NCBI RefSeq assembly: GCF_033807575.1
Contig: NC_084703.1
Span: forward strand, 10,416,001-10,480,000
Origin: Cydia pomonella
Lineage: Eukaryota > Arthropoda > Insecta > Lepidoptera > Tortricidae
Length of the DNA: 64,000 bases
Reading direction: 5' to 3'
The position numbers were made by a program, and so were the translations under genes. Positions 12,027 to 23,370 of this stretch are shown here, one piece after another; the first letter of the stretch is position 1; each line of letters begins with the position of its first letter. Below the pieces are notes generated by a model, which worked only from the letters and a program-made list of their open reading frames with translations, did not search any database and was not told where the DNA came from.

Positions 12027-13104
12027 CAGTGTCGGGCCAAAGTGTAGTTGCAACTACAAATTACAATACTAGTAAAAAGTAGTTGAGCCTTTGATTGACG
12101 ATTACTAACTACATTTTGTAGTTAGTAATCGAATTAATAACTACATTTTGTAATTTTAATTTGTAATAAATTTGTTTATGCGATTACAAATTTATTTTTC
12201 TCAAAAAAATGTTTTCTATCATCTTTGTTTCCGAAATCAGGTTCAAAAATGAATGAGTTTTAGGTTAATCTTAATGTATCAAATTTGAATTTTCATATAA
12301 AAATGGCTGTTGGTTTTAAAAGATTTTGTACAAAGGGACTTACAAAACTTTTAAAAAATAATATCTGGGAAACCGAGCTTTGCTCGGAAAACATATAAAA
12401 ACTCAGAAATGCCCGTTTTCCCTGAGATAAGATCTAGCTAGATCGATTTTTCGCCCCCGAAAACCTTCATATAGAAAATTTGATCGAAATCGTTAGAGCC
12501 GTTTCCGAGATCCCCGTAAAAAAAAAATATGTATAAATATACAAGAAGTGCTCGTTTAAAGGTATAAGATATGAACATTTTAGGGCAAAAATGAGTTTTT
12601 CTCAGGTGGTCAGTTTCATGAAGCGGCCCGACCCGAGCATTTTATTTTAAATTTATACGGCATGAGATTAAGTAAATGTATGAAAAAAAAAAATTATCCT
12701 CCTAAGGACCATTGGACTAATTAGTTCAATGCAATTTAAACGTTTTACAATTGGAACAGAGTTGCATTTCTTTTGTTTCATTTAATTTTAAAACAAAAGA
12801 AACTCAACCTTATTCCCTACACTATTGATTTCAAATTCAAATAGCAATTTTTTTGTATAGTGGGCCGCAGGTGGTTATTACTTTTGTGTACTGAGAGAGT
12901 AATAAAGTACTAAATTATCCCATCTTTGCCTATCAAGAAGTAATGAGTAATTTTGATTATATTAAGGTAATTTCGATTACAAATTACTAAGTAATCTCAA
13001 TTGCAAGTAGTTGTAACTACATGTAATAGACTACAAATAGTTCAACTACGTGTAATCCAATTTGTAGTTAAAATTACACAAGTAATTGATTACGCCAAAC
13101 ACTG
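12027..13104. mobile_element. Non-autonomous hAT-like element with 8-bp duplication
   Basis: A 1,078-bp element. The left end CAGTGTCGGGCCAAAGTGTA and the right end, read inward, CAGTGTTTGGCGTAATCAAT are hAT-type CAGTG termini. Both subterminal regions are made of GTAGTT/AACTAC and GATTACTAA/TTAGTAATC units typical of this class. Flanks are GTACCTAG (12019-12026) and GTACCTAC (13105-13112), an 8-bp duplication with one mismatch. There is no transposase frame. The RTE-type repeat at 12350-12570 lies inside it. Confidence 0.75.
12350..12570 (+). mobile_element. RTE-type 3' UTR / SINE-like repeat, copy 1
   Basis: Contains AATATCTGGGAAACCGAGC, GAGATAAGATCTAGCTAGAT, CGATTTTTCGCCCCCGAAAA, GAAATCGTTAGAGCCGTTTC and CTCGTTTAAAGGTATAAGAT, in the same order as at 37650-37838. 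I recognise this as a very common lepidopteran retrotransposon-derived 3' end. It is nested within the hAT-like element and therefore younger than it. Confidence 0.7.
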
Positions 13105-13467
13105 GTACCTACTTAGATATAAAATAACCCTAACACACTAGACTAAATGATTTTCCAGGTATCATGTTACAGTATAGCCACCTCTAATAGTACCCTTCAT
13201 CATAGAACCTTGAACTTGGTCATGTAAGCGATGCGTTATGTCGGTCATCGACCGCCAACATGCATATTTATGAACGTTTCAATAAAAGCTAGTTTAAAAG
13301 TGCATGGGTATGCTGTATAGCTGCTTCCTAATACTCGGAAGTGCAATTAATCCCAAAAAAATATAACAAAAAAATCGTTAGGTTTTTTCATATGAAATTT
13401 ACCTAATGCTCATATTGGATAATTTCTGGCGATCAAAAAATAATCTATTTTGTTAAATATTTGTAGG

Positions 13468-13603
13468 CAGTGCTGGCCGAACGTCAATTGCAATTTACCT
13501 TAACCATTACAAATTGAACCGTAAACCGTAACGGTCGGTTATAGTTTATGGTTCAATTTGTAATACTTAATGGTCAATTGTATTAACGTTTGGGTCAACA
13601 CTG
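13468..13603. mobile_element. MITE, hAT-like CAGTG termini
   Basis: A 136-bp almost complete hairpin. CAGTGCTGGCCGAACGTCAA and TTACAAATTGAACCGTAAAC on the left pair with CAGTGTTGACCCAAACGTTA and TTACAAATTGAACCATAAAC read from the right. The flanks TTTGTAGG and TTTTAGGT are only loosely similar, so the 8-bp duplication is unproven. Confidence 0.7.
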
Positions 13604-13728
13604 TTTTAGGTACATATTGAAAAATATCACATTAAAAGTCCAGTTGGACTGCAACCAAATCGTTAATTCTGTAAATGATTTTATTCTTAATATTTGTTAA
13701 TAGTACCTATTAATGTAATTTAAAATTA

Positions 13729-14854
13729 ATGTACTTTTTGCGCACCGTACCAACTTGGCTTTACCCCGCGCATATTGACTCCTTTGACGGTGTGTTAAAG
13801 GAGTCTGTTGAATTATTGCTGAATGTCTCCCTTAATTCAAATCAATGGGATCTGGCCTCACTTCCCGTTCGGACCGCTGGTCTGGGAGTTCGGCGCGCGC
13901 GGGATGTGAGCCTGCCGGCCTTCTTGGCATCGGCGGCTGGGGTTGGCAGCCTTGTCACTCAAATTTTATCTTCGAATGGTGACGAGGTAGCTATACCTTA
14001 TGCTGCGAATGCTTGGACGTTATGGTCGGCTCTCAATCCGGGTATGCCCGTGCCAGACAGACTGGACTGCCAGCGCTCATGGGATGATATAGGGGTGAAG
14101 CGTACGTTCGATGACTTGATGGAGAATGCGACGGGAGTGGATAGGGCGAGGCTCAACGCCGTGTCGAGGCCAGAGTCTGGGGCTTGGCTTCAGGCGCTTC
14201 CTTCTCCGCATGTAGGTACCCTCCTTGATAATAACTCGATGCGGGTGGCCGTGGCTCTTTGCCTGGGCTGTGAGGTGTGTGAACCTCATTTATGCATTTG
14301 CGACTCTATGGTGGAGAGGGACGGCCATCACGCCTTAAGTTGTTGTCGGTGTGCAGGATGGTATCCACGCCACCACGCCTTAAATGATATCATCCGGACG
14401 GCGTTGGTCTCGGCCAATGTACTTTGTGTGCTGGAGCCGCCGGGTCTTAGTAGGTCTGATGGGAAGAGGCTAGACAGGTTGACCTTGGTCCCGTGGGAGA
14501 GGGGCAGATTTCTGCTGTGGGACGCTACGTGCGTTAATACTTTTGCTGCTTCTCATATTAACCGAACCGTGCGTTCGGCGGGGGCAGCAGCTGAGCTGGC
14601 GTCGGTTCGAAAGCGGGCGAAGTACGCGGCGCTGGCGAACTACATATTTGTCCCTCTTGCCGTAGAAACCACTGGCTGTTGGTGTGATGAGGCCAAGACA
14701 TTTATTGGGGAAGTGGGCAGATGCATGCGGTCATGACCCTCGCTCCGGGTCGTTTTTGATGCAGAGGTTGTCCATCGCCGTTCAACGGGGCAACGCGGCG
14801 AGCGTGATGGGCTCCTTTGCGTCTGGAGGGGCGCGGGGCGAGTTGTGCGGATAG
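13729..14854 (+). pseudogene. Non-LTR retrotransposon C-terminus with REL-like endonuclease domain, one frameshift
   Basis: A 335-codon open frame (13729-14736) of clearly higher GC than its surroundings. Residues 1-70 are the RT thumb end (LRTVPTWLYP, SLPVRTAGLGVRRARDVSLP). Residues 181-205 hold a Cys/His cluster of form CxCx8Hx4C (C189, C191, H200, C205). Residues 246-267 (KRLDRL...WDAT) resemble the K/R-PD-x(12-15)-D motif of restriction-like endonucleases in R2/NeSL-type elements, with P replaced by L. After the TGA the homology continues one base out of phase (SFLMQRLSIAVQRGNAASV) to TAG at 14852-14854, so one indel near 14725-14735 breaks the end. The polymerase palm is absent, and the Met at 13729 is only the truncation point. 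AT-rich 3' UTR follows to about 15010. Clade assignment is inference. Confidence 0.8.
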
Positions 14855-16599
14855 TTTTTGTGTGTTGGTTAGATTTAGGATTTAGTTCGGTTTAGGTTAA
14901 GATTTTTGTGTTTGTATAACTTTATATCTATAATAATTATATGATTATTTTTTTAGTTAAATAATTATAGTTTTGTATAAGTATATTTCAAATAAATTAT
15001 TATTTAAAATAAACAAGTACTTTATAAAATATTTTTTAGGTGTTTCGACATAAATACGTATCTGCCGATGCCCAGCATATCTACAGGCACTACTCCTCTT
15101 AATGGCATGGTACTCTTGCCACTATTCAAATACACTAAACTCCCTTTACCTCACCCCCCACCTACTTATCGTCTTACATCACACGCCTGATGAAAGTTGG
15201 CAGGTCTACTTTCAGATAGGAAATAAAAAAGCTGCATTTCGTGAAAAGTATTTTTCTATAGTTTGATGGATGAGGACGGGTCCTTACAATTCACGATATC
15301 AATTTTCAGCGACTGTGGGAGTTGGGTTGGCATGTGTCGTGGGCGAATGTCGTGTCAAACATTTTAAATCGCAATCTCCATTTTGTTTTAAACAATTTCT
15401 TATGTAGGTACTCGTACAGCTTCGTGACTCTTGGGCATTAGACCGCTTATACATATATGTAGAAGTCGGCGGGAGAGTTATATTATCATTACTTGGCTAA
15501 CAAAGAAATCAAAATGTTGTACAAGCTTACGTATGTTACAACTATTGTGTACATATTGTAACGTGAATTTATGACTTTGATCGTTATTTAACTATAAAGT
15601 TATATGTGTCGAACACGGGGCCCAGAATGAAGCAATAAGTATATTATGTTTTGGCAGCCTGCAATATGGAAATATTGGCCACCATATCAAGAAATTTGCC
15701 ATATTTTATCCAGTAAACCGAGCAACCCTTATTTCTGGGACCCTAAATACAAAATAAGTATCAGTGAAAGGAGACATTGGTAGAACCTAGATTCTCCCTA
15801 AGTTGAATGGTAAGATGGCAGCCGTTTTTTGGTAAAAAATGGTGCTGTGTTAGGTTCTTGGAATTACGGTGCCCGACCAAATCCTAGGGACTTCATTAGC
15901 GAGCCGTACTGTAAGCAAAAAAAGATTATGAAGAAAATATTCACTTTAAAAATTCTATGGTTCGGTGTGTTAGGAATAGCAAAATTGTAGGTAGTTACAG
16001 TTAACTAATGACGTCCATAATGGTTCATATTGGCGCGATGTGTGTGAAGACAGGCAGTGATTAATTACTGCTGTTGTTTGCGGTGGTTCAGTTTCATACC
16101 TACGTACCTAGATAAATAAAGTCGAACGTTTTAAACTGTTTCTTGATCTTGACAATCGATATCTGATTCCAAGATAATACTTTATAAAGTGAACATTCTA
16201 TTTGATAAAAAAAATCAGAGTAAAATCAAAATCTGACATTGTTGGACCTTTTTTTTAAGTTTTATAAGTTGACCGTATTTTATTTATACATATTTTTAAT
16301 GCATCACTAATAAACTTTATTATTATATATAATGTTTCGCTCGATAACTCGTTAAGAAGAATCTTTAGCGACATCCCACTTGTTAATATACCTAATCATA
16401 AGTTCAGTTGACGCGTATAGTTTAATTTCCGCCGAGTAGAGGTGTACGTGTCGTGAATAATGGAGATCCTACCATGCGGAGTTAAGTGATTATATTACGT
16501 GTTGCCGTAAACCTTTACACGACTTGACTTGTAACGCTTGGCTACATCTTAATTTGGCACGTAAAAATGATGATGCTTCCAATTGGCACTACTTTTTCC
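14855..16599. other. 3' UTR remnant, then nothing recognised
   Basis: The first ~150 bases are probably the untranslated tail of the preceding retrotransposon fragment. After that I see no gene, repeat or RNA that I can support. Confidence 0.45.
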
Positions 16600-17130
16600 T
16601 ATAAGTATTACATTTTATACGGAATATTCCGACTACTGGGCAAAGGCTACCCCTCTCTTTTTCCACTCGTATGTTTTCCATTGTATAGTGATATATATGG
16701 CCAGCCCCTGAAAAAGGAGTCCGAGTTATCCCGCCTTCGTTGACGAGGTCTGCTGGCTCCTCGGTTAGACTCGTGGGGCTCCCACTCCGTGGTTTTCTTG
16801 GCCCACAAGTCGTCCGGCAATCGACATACATGACAGTGCAGCCCATACGTACGTACAGTGCCATTTCAACTTAGCCGCTTTTCGAGCTACGTCTCTTATT
16901 TGAGTCTTAGAGCTCAGGGCGGTGGTTAGACTTGTTCCCTTAATTTTATACCTAATATGCTGCGCTCCATAGCTCTCTGGCAAACCCCGAGTTTGGACTT
17001 CTGAGCTTCCATCAATGACCATGTCTGAGCACCGTAAGGAGAACTGAAAGTAGGCACGCACATATCTATGAGCCTATACGTTTGAGTGACAGAGGTAGGT
17101 CTCCCTTCATCAGGTGTTTCATTGACATGA
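16600..17130 (-). pseudogene. Degenerate RTE-type retrotransposon C-terminus
   Basis: Read on the - strand and scattered over all frames: ESYGAQHIRYKIK, SKTQIRDVARKAAKLKW, then a CRTTCGPRKPRSGSPTS segment and finally a W-K-K-RG-AFAQ-like end. This is the order seen in the C-terminal tail of RTE-clade elements (RNT.IR..T...DV...AAKLKW.WAGH....RGRP..RW.DD...W...GEAFAQQW). Several stops and frameshifts separate the blocks, and the polymerase is missing. The open frames at 16589-16864 and 16765-17061 are only pieces of this relic. Confidence 0.7.
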
Positions 17131-17697
17131 AAACCGTGTCAATATGAATTCCAATACGGATACTTGAGGAAAAATTTTTTTTTATATAGTTAAAATGTTA
17201 CGTTGTTAGATTTAAATTACGTATTAACGCCGTATTTTTCGTGTATTTAATCACTCAAACAGTATTTCTTTGAGATCGCGCAAGTGCGCCAATTTATGCT
17301 AATATTTAAATGTAAATACACTTTATACCTAAGTTTTGCTGACACGAAATTTATTCAGATGTAACATTAAATATTTTACTTGACATAAAAGAGGTAATGA
17401 ATACAGACTTAGATAATGAGAGGTATTTAAATATTATATTTAACGTTTCATCCATCTTATCGTTAGGTAGGTATTTAACAGTTTACACGTGTTGCTATGA
17501 GTAATGTATTTTCGGTGTATATTCATAGTAAACTACTTTTCACGATTGTAGTTCTTAAACTATTTTAATGTAGGTAGGGGGCCAATAGTTAGAGATAGGC
17601 CGGTATTGATATAAGTATCTGTGATTCCAAATAATCCACGCCACAGTATAGAATGACTTAGAATGTTTAGTACGAATCTCGCATCAGCTGCGGTATC

Positions 17698-17779
17698 ATG
17701 GTCGCATTTTTATCACTTGTCATGTCATGCGTCACTTTCGCACTAACTTACTAGCTAGGCACGATAAAAAACCGACCAT
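17698..17779. mobile_element. MITE, ATGGTCGCATTTTTATCA ends, copy 1
   Basis: ATGGTCGCATTTTTATCACT at the left and ACGATAAAAAACCGACCAT at the right form inverted ends. The interior has GTCACTTTCGCACTAACTTA. Same family as 34885-34965 and 62451-62552. Confidence 0.6.
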
Positions 17780-20700
17780 ATTAACCCTGCTAGTCTTATA
17801 AATCAACATATACGTTTTATTTATTTTGAAGTTATTTTTACTATTACAATGCCCGGACCAACAGGTTTCCACTTCGCTACATAGATAAACACTCGAGATA
17901 TAATAGCATCGGGTCACCTTACAACGAAATGACCCAACCTTTGCGACACTTTAGGTAACCTTGGCGGGGTAAATGTAGTCAGTCACTATCTAATATTTAC
18001 ACACAATGTTTACCATCACGCTTGCGAAGAAAAAAACTATATTCTTAAATACGGTGACATATCAAACTTTCGTCCACCATTTTGTAATTTCTTGACAGGT
18101 GAGGCATCGAAGGCCTCCACGCACATTCGGCATTCAGTCACGATTGAAAATTATGTAAAACTATTTTTAACAGCTGTTAAATTAATCAAATTAAATAATT
18201 TTAAACATAAACAGAAATATTAAACTATAAACGTCAGTATTTTAAAAGTAATACTAGTTTTTGCTACTTGGTTGGTATGATTTAGTGACATAATAAAAAA
18301 AAGGTATAACTCCCTACCGAGATATTTTTTTCACAATCCATAACTCGCACGGGAACAATATAGGCATTTGTCCTTCAGTACACCTGCATATAATAAGATC
18401 TTTTTCGAGCAAGTGTGATGATAATTACTTAATATCAGTGAATAGGTAGTATTTGCTATGTCTACCCCAAACGCTTTCATAACACTTTTCGTCGTTAAAA
18501 GTCAGAAATAAAATAAATTCGCGCTAGACCCGCTCAAAATAATGATCAATAAATATGTGTACAAATCGCGAAAGATTTAAATGTTTTATCCTAAAGTCTA
18601 CAATGTAAACTGCTTATGAGAACCACCCACTTGCAACGCAATCAATTTGAAACATGGCACGAGCTGTTTATAATGAATTAAATTCGCATTGGTTTGAACG
18701 AATGTGATTGATAATTCGGCCGTAGTATACACTAACACTATAAATATAACGAGGGCACTAAAGGCAAAAGAGGTTGAAGGAGGTAAAATGTAATAAATCA
18801 AGAAAATTATCGTTAGAGTAGGTAAGTATGAATGAGGTTAACTTTTACAGAAACATTTACTACATTTTGTCTTCGTGCTCCACAGGACTCTCTGGAGAAC
18901 TCATACTTTATTTACATTAAGAATACGACACGTCATTGAAAAAAATCATTTTGATACTCAAAAATAATAAAAATGGGTTATTAGCTGCTCAATCCTGCCC
19001 AATCGTCCTGGTTTGTTTGTAACATCATCAATTCATCAGTATATTTCTCATATTTTTAATTTACTGTAACTGTAGCAAGAACAAAGCTGCTGTGTTGTAA
19101 TAGACTTCATAAATATAAGTAGGAATGAAAAGTTAGAATTTTTGCAGTAGAATACTATGTAATTACTTTAATACAGTCGTAAATTTTGGCTATACCACCC
19201 GGAACCGGACTAAATTACCCAAACGACACCAAGCCGACATTGTGGTAACTCTAACATGGTGTTCAGGCTTTCAACACTGCCGACCCTTAAGCCCCCATGG
19301 GCCGTTTAAAATGTAATAATACACCACGTTGTCTCATGAACTCTGTAATTTTCACGACCTCAGTGCTCTTAGTATCACAGTTTAATTAAGCGGCTCGAAA
19401 AGCTGACGCCGGCGACGCGACACAAATTATTTGAGGTGTGACATCTTACGAACTCCAAGGAGACATGTCTTTGCGATATTTCGGTAATTAATTTGTTTTG
19501 TGTCGGTAAAATTACATCATAATACATTTTAGCGGAGATGAAAATGTGGACAATTTTATTAGGACGGCATTTTTTGAAGTAAAATAAGTTGTAGACAGAG
19601 ACAAGATAAATAGTTTTAATGCAAAATGTATTTTTTAGTGCAGGTTACAGGTGAATAGTTAAATCTCAGGAGGGACGGAGCATCAACAGGTCGTCTCCAG
19701 ACTGCACAGTGAATGAATGTTCTATTTACCTACGTTTCTATGTAGAATAGAAATAGAACGGCTTTCATAAATTTATTCCTTTTGCTTTGTGCCGTAAAGG
19801 GTAATGGAGGCATTGTGAGGTTTACGTTATATTATGTACTTGAAGTCAAAAGATAAAGCGAAACATTTAGCAATTAAGCATATGTCGAAAAACAAATGAC
19901 AACTAAATATGTATAAATACGTTTAAGGGGCTGTCAACGCCCAATTCGTTGAAATTAATGTTACTTAAGCGGTTTTTTAAAGAAAGCTATTAGTTTTAGT
20001 AAAGCAAAAAAAAATGATAATATTAAATATATTTAGAAAAACCGTGGCCGTAGTCGATAACTGATTGGACGAAATCGGCTCGATAGAAAATAATTGCAAA
20101 GATTGATCTTGAAGTCACCGTTAAACGGTTCTATGTCTTTATTTTTTTGACTTATGGATCTGCAATAAATATCACAATTTCAGAACATTTGTACCTAAAC
20201 CGCTAACGGTAATATTCTATACCTAGACATTTTTCTAGCACGGACAAGGCAACGCAAGAGACTTCCTTCCGATATTTAGTTTATCGATATATTGTATTAT
20301 CGATATCTTATAACTGTCATAATAATGTCTTAAACAAATGTGGCATGTTTGGAAATAAATGAACAAGAATTACGAAACTATCAATTTATTAATAATTTAC
20401 CTACATACTTTATATTTAAAAGAAAATCCATGACACACAAATATACTGAGATTGCCCTCCAAATGGCTATCGCACAATAAAACCACCATACAGGTTTTTT
20501 ACACGATTCTCGAAGTAATCTATCCATTTTTTTTACATATTATCGGACGTCAAACTGCTTTGAGTCTTTGAAAAAATCCACATTTATTGATTAAAAGATT
20601 TTTCAACTTCCACTGATGTAATGAGAGTATACCGGATGCCATACGAATAAATAAATAAATAAGCGGGAATATGGAAAATGATTAAGGTTGAAGGGTTATA

Positions 20701-20914
20701 CTTATCGATAATAGGATTGTCGATGTTTTTATTTTGTCAAGCACTAACAACATGACGTTCGCGCTAGAAAAATCTCTAGGTATAAATATTACACAAATAA
20801 TCCACATTTTTCATTTCAATAGTTTTTTTTATGAATTCCCAGGCAAAGTAACAGTGATAACGTCTCATTTACTCCGATATAAATAGACAGTGTGCGCGCT
20901 TTTGGTATTGACAG
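17780..20914. other. No recognised gene
   Basis: About 3.1 kb of AT-rich sequence with no open frame above 70 codons of recognisable kind. The 19922-20130 stretch (GGGGCTGTCAACGCCCAATT and downstream) looks like an interspersed repeat from memory, but there is no second copy here to prove it. Confidence 0.45.
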
Positions 20915-21600
20915 TCTCTTGCGCGTTAATAAAGCAAATTTATATTTTAAGCTTGTGTGCATATACAAGGTGCCCGTGAGCATTGCGAGACATTTTAACT
21001 AAGCATTCCTGGTAATATTTAGAAACTAAAATGTCATATAAAATTTTCTGTATTAGGCCTAGTTTCAGAGATAATTAAATGTTTTTCGAAATAATTCTTT
21101 CGCTATAAGTCGGTACAAAACACATTTTTGACTGCGGTATTGCCACTTTGAGGTCTAGTCTGGACATACCTATTGATGGACATCGAAAAATTAAAAACAT
21201 GTATCCGAGAGGCTACCCCCAAATAAAAAAAAAACTTTTTAGTTAATTTTAGATTATGTGTTTATCAATAAAAATTACGTTTTATGTGAAATGTTCAAAA
21301 AAAGGGGATTTTTTTTTTGCGAATTTCACAAAAAGCTACAGAAGCAAAAAATATAACACTTTTTGCTTCTGTTGCCATCAGGAATGCACCGTTAAAATCT
21401 CTCGCAATGCTCAATGGGCACCTTGTATTGTTATAATTTTTAACGTGCGTTTTAGACCTATGTTCGTGACTTCTTACTATCGAACGGAAGTCAAAACATC
21501 AGAAATTCAGAATCTAAGAAGTCACTAGAAAAAACCCTCAAGATGACTAATTAAATTGTATTAAGAACCGTTTGTGATCTAGAAAAGCGGTACGATTTTT
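20915..21600. repeat. Interspersed repeat R, copy interrupted by a MITE
   Basis: Left part TTGCGCGTTAATAAAGCAAA, TTTAAGCTTGTGTGCATA; right part TTTTTAACGTGCGTTTTAGA, CCTATGTTCGTGAC, CAGAAATTCAGAATCTAAGA, AAAAGCGGTACG. The uninterrupted copy at 40640-40960 has the same blocks joined directly (AGCTTTTGTGCACAAATTGT then AATGCGTTTAAGACCTATGT). The split is exactly at the 20966-21425 element. No coding potential. Confidence 0.7.
20966..21425. mobile_element. TA-flanked MITE, core family M, copy 2
   Basis: A 460-bp element. The left end CAAGGTGCCCGTGAGCATTG continues CGAGACATTTTAAC. The right end read inward is CAAGGTGCCCATTGAGCATT, then GCGAGAGATTTTAAC. TA flanks both sides (20964-20965 and 21426-21427). 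The interior has AAACTAAAATGTCATATAAA, CCTAGTTTCAGAG and GACATACCTATTGATGGACA, shared with the element at 56893 and more loosely with 7046. Its insertion point is confirmed by the intact copy of repeat R at 40640. Confidence 0.8.
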
Positions 21601-22079
21601 TAAAAATTATTTTCTTTGAATCTACTACTAATTATATATTTGTATAGAAATATTTCATTTTAGTTGCATTATTTAACTTACCTGCAGCAACAGAAGTATA
21701 CCTTATTTTGGCGGTAGTTCCTTTAGACAAACATTTAGAATAAAAAAAGTATGCCGAAATAAAGCTGCAATCTCTTCTGACCCTTATTTAGATTTTTTTT
21801 TTTTATATTTATTACATACACACAACCATCGTTACAGGATATCCTAATTCGACAGTATGGAATTTGACACAAAATAAAATAATTACATAGGTATACGGTA
21901 TTGGTATTTTAAATATTCTTGTTGATTTTGTGCTATTTATTGGCTCTCATGAGTTATTATTATTATTTTTCCTTTATTTCATTTTCTTTCGTTAGGTTTT
22001 TTACAATATGTATATAAAAGTAAAATATAAAAACACTTACGAAACAATACAAAAGATATAAACACATTATAAAAAATAT

Positions 22080-22803
22080 TATTATTGTATGTCTTTCCCA
22101 TCACGGAACAATGGTGCTCCGGACCTTTGGGAGGCGTGCGCGGAGCCGAAGCCAACACGTAGAGGCCCTTTTGACACTTTAATGAAATGTAAGGAGTACA
22201 CCTAGCGGATGCTGCCCTTGCCCGTGTCATGGGACGCACGCAGAGGCAGCACCCGCCAGGGTGTAAGGACTATTTGAGGGTTGATGGAATCTAAAATGAA
22301 CTGGGCTATTGGGTGAAAGCGATGGACTAAATACTGGGCTATGGGATAAAAAACCGGACGCCTGCCTAATAAAAGGGTATTCAATTTTATTTCCGGCAGA
22401 CGGTGACTCGCCCCCACAAGATGGGCCCCCACAAAAAGCGACATCTAGGATGGCTCAAGGGCAACACCGGTGTGAGGGCTCAGGGGTGTTGAGAGGTGTA
22501 CGCCGCTTTCTACCCAGTGGCTGCGAGCAGCCACTGTGCCAACTCGCGTCTTATGCAATTTTTCACTTCCACCCCTGGAGCTTATAGCTCTAACGACTCC
22601 ACTTTGGCCGGCCGGCTAAGGCAAGCCAGAGGCAGAGAATCCTGTCCCACCCACCCTCCTTGCGGCTAACAGAACTCCCCAGGAGCACTCGGGTACGTGA
22701 GGTCGCTACTCCCCAACAGCTCGCCACAAGCTGCCCTGCGTTGACTGATTGCACTGGTAAAACCAGCGGGCGATGGGGTCGTCACATATTATTATTATTA
22801 TTT
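22080..22803 (+). mobile_element. Non-LTR retrotransposon 3' UTR with (ATT)n tail
   Basis: A GC-rich, non-coding block with AGGGGTGTTGAGAGGTGTAC, CCAGTGGCTGCGAGCAGCCA, TTGGCCGGCCGGCTAAGGCA, CCCAACAGCTCGCCACAAGC and GGGCGATGGGGTCGTCACAT, ending in an ATT microsatellite at 22787-22802. I recognise it as a recurrent lepidopteran retrotransposon 3' region. The first 230 bases recur inverted at 4672-4895. The short frames across it (21979-22239, 22202-22444, 22309-22587) carry no known domain. Confidence 0.7.
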
Positions 22804-22870
22804 TAAACATTATTGCACAAATACAAGTATAATGTACAATAGGCGGACTTAATGCCTTGAGGCTTGAGTT
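22787..22870 (-). mobile_element. 3' tail of a second non-LTR element, opposite orientation
   Basis: Read on the - strand: GGCATTAAGTCCGCCTATTG, TACATTATACTTGTATTTG, GCAATAATGTTTAAAATAA and an (AAT)n end. A related tail with GGCATTGAGTCCGCCATTTG lies at 58273-58375. It meets the (ATT)n tail of the preceding element, so the two 3' ends face each other. Confidence 0.6.
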
Positions 22871-23266
22871 ATGTTTGCATTATGGGCCTTTCAGGACCTT
22901 ACTGGTACCCTGTGATTCGCTAATACACGTAGCTGTTTTGGATCCTCGACATCGATTCTATACTAGGGCAGGGAAAATATTTTAGTGATTTCAGTAGAAG
23001 GTAACTGCCACAGTATTCAAGAGCCACGCCTTAATGTAGTCTGAATAATATATAGTATATGAAACATCCCATTTTTGAGATTTATCAAAAATGTTAGACC
23101 CGGGAACATGAGCTGTAGCTTTCAAGTGCTGTTTACAAAAACATACTTAGATTAATGGAGGCATTTCTTTCGCTTCATAGTTTGTTTGCCCGGGGAGTGG
23201 GTGAGGAATCATGTTTGCACACAATGCGTAGCGAGCGACGCGTGAACATGCCAGTTCGCGTTTCTT

Positions 23267-23370
23267 AAGGCGGGATTCCACCAGTGTGCGACACTGAGCG
23301 GCACAAGCATTTTTGTAAGTACTTGCATGCTTGTGCCGCAACGTACCATATACTGGAGGAATCCCGCCTT
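23267..23370. mobile_element. MITE with nested internal hairpin
   Basis: A 104-bp element. AAGGCGGGATTCCACCAGT is mirrored by ACTGGAGGAATCCCGCCTT. Inside it a second perfect 13-bp inverted repeat, GCGGCACAAGCAT/ATGCTTGTGCCGC, surrounds a 13-base loop. The whole sequence should fold into one long stem. Confidence 0.8.
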
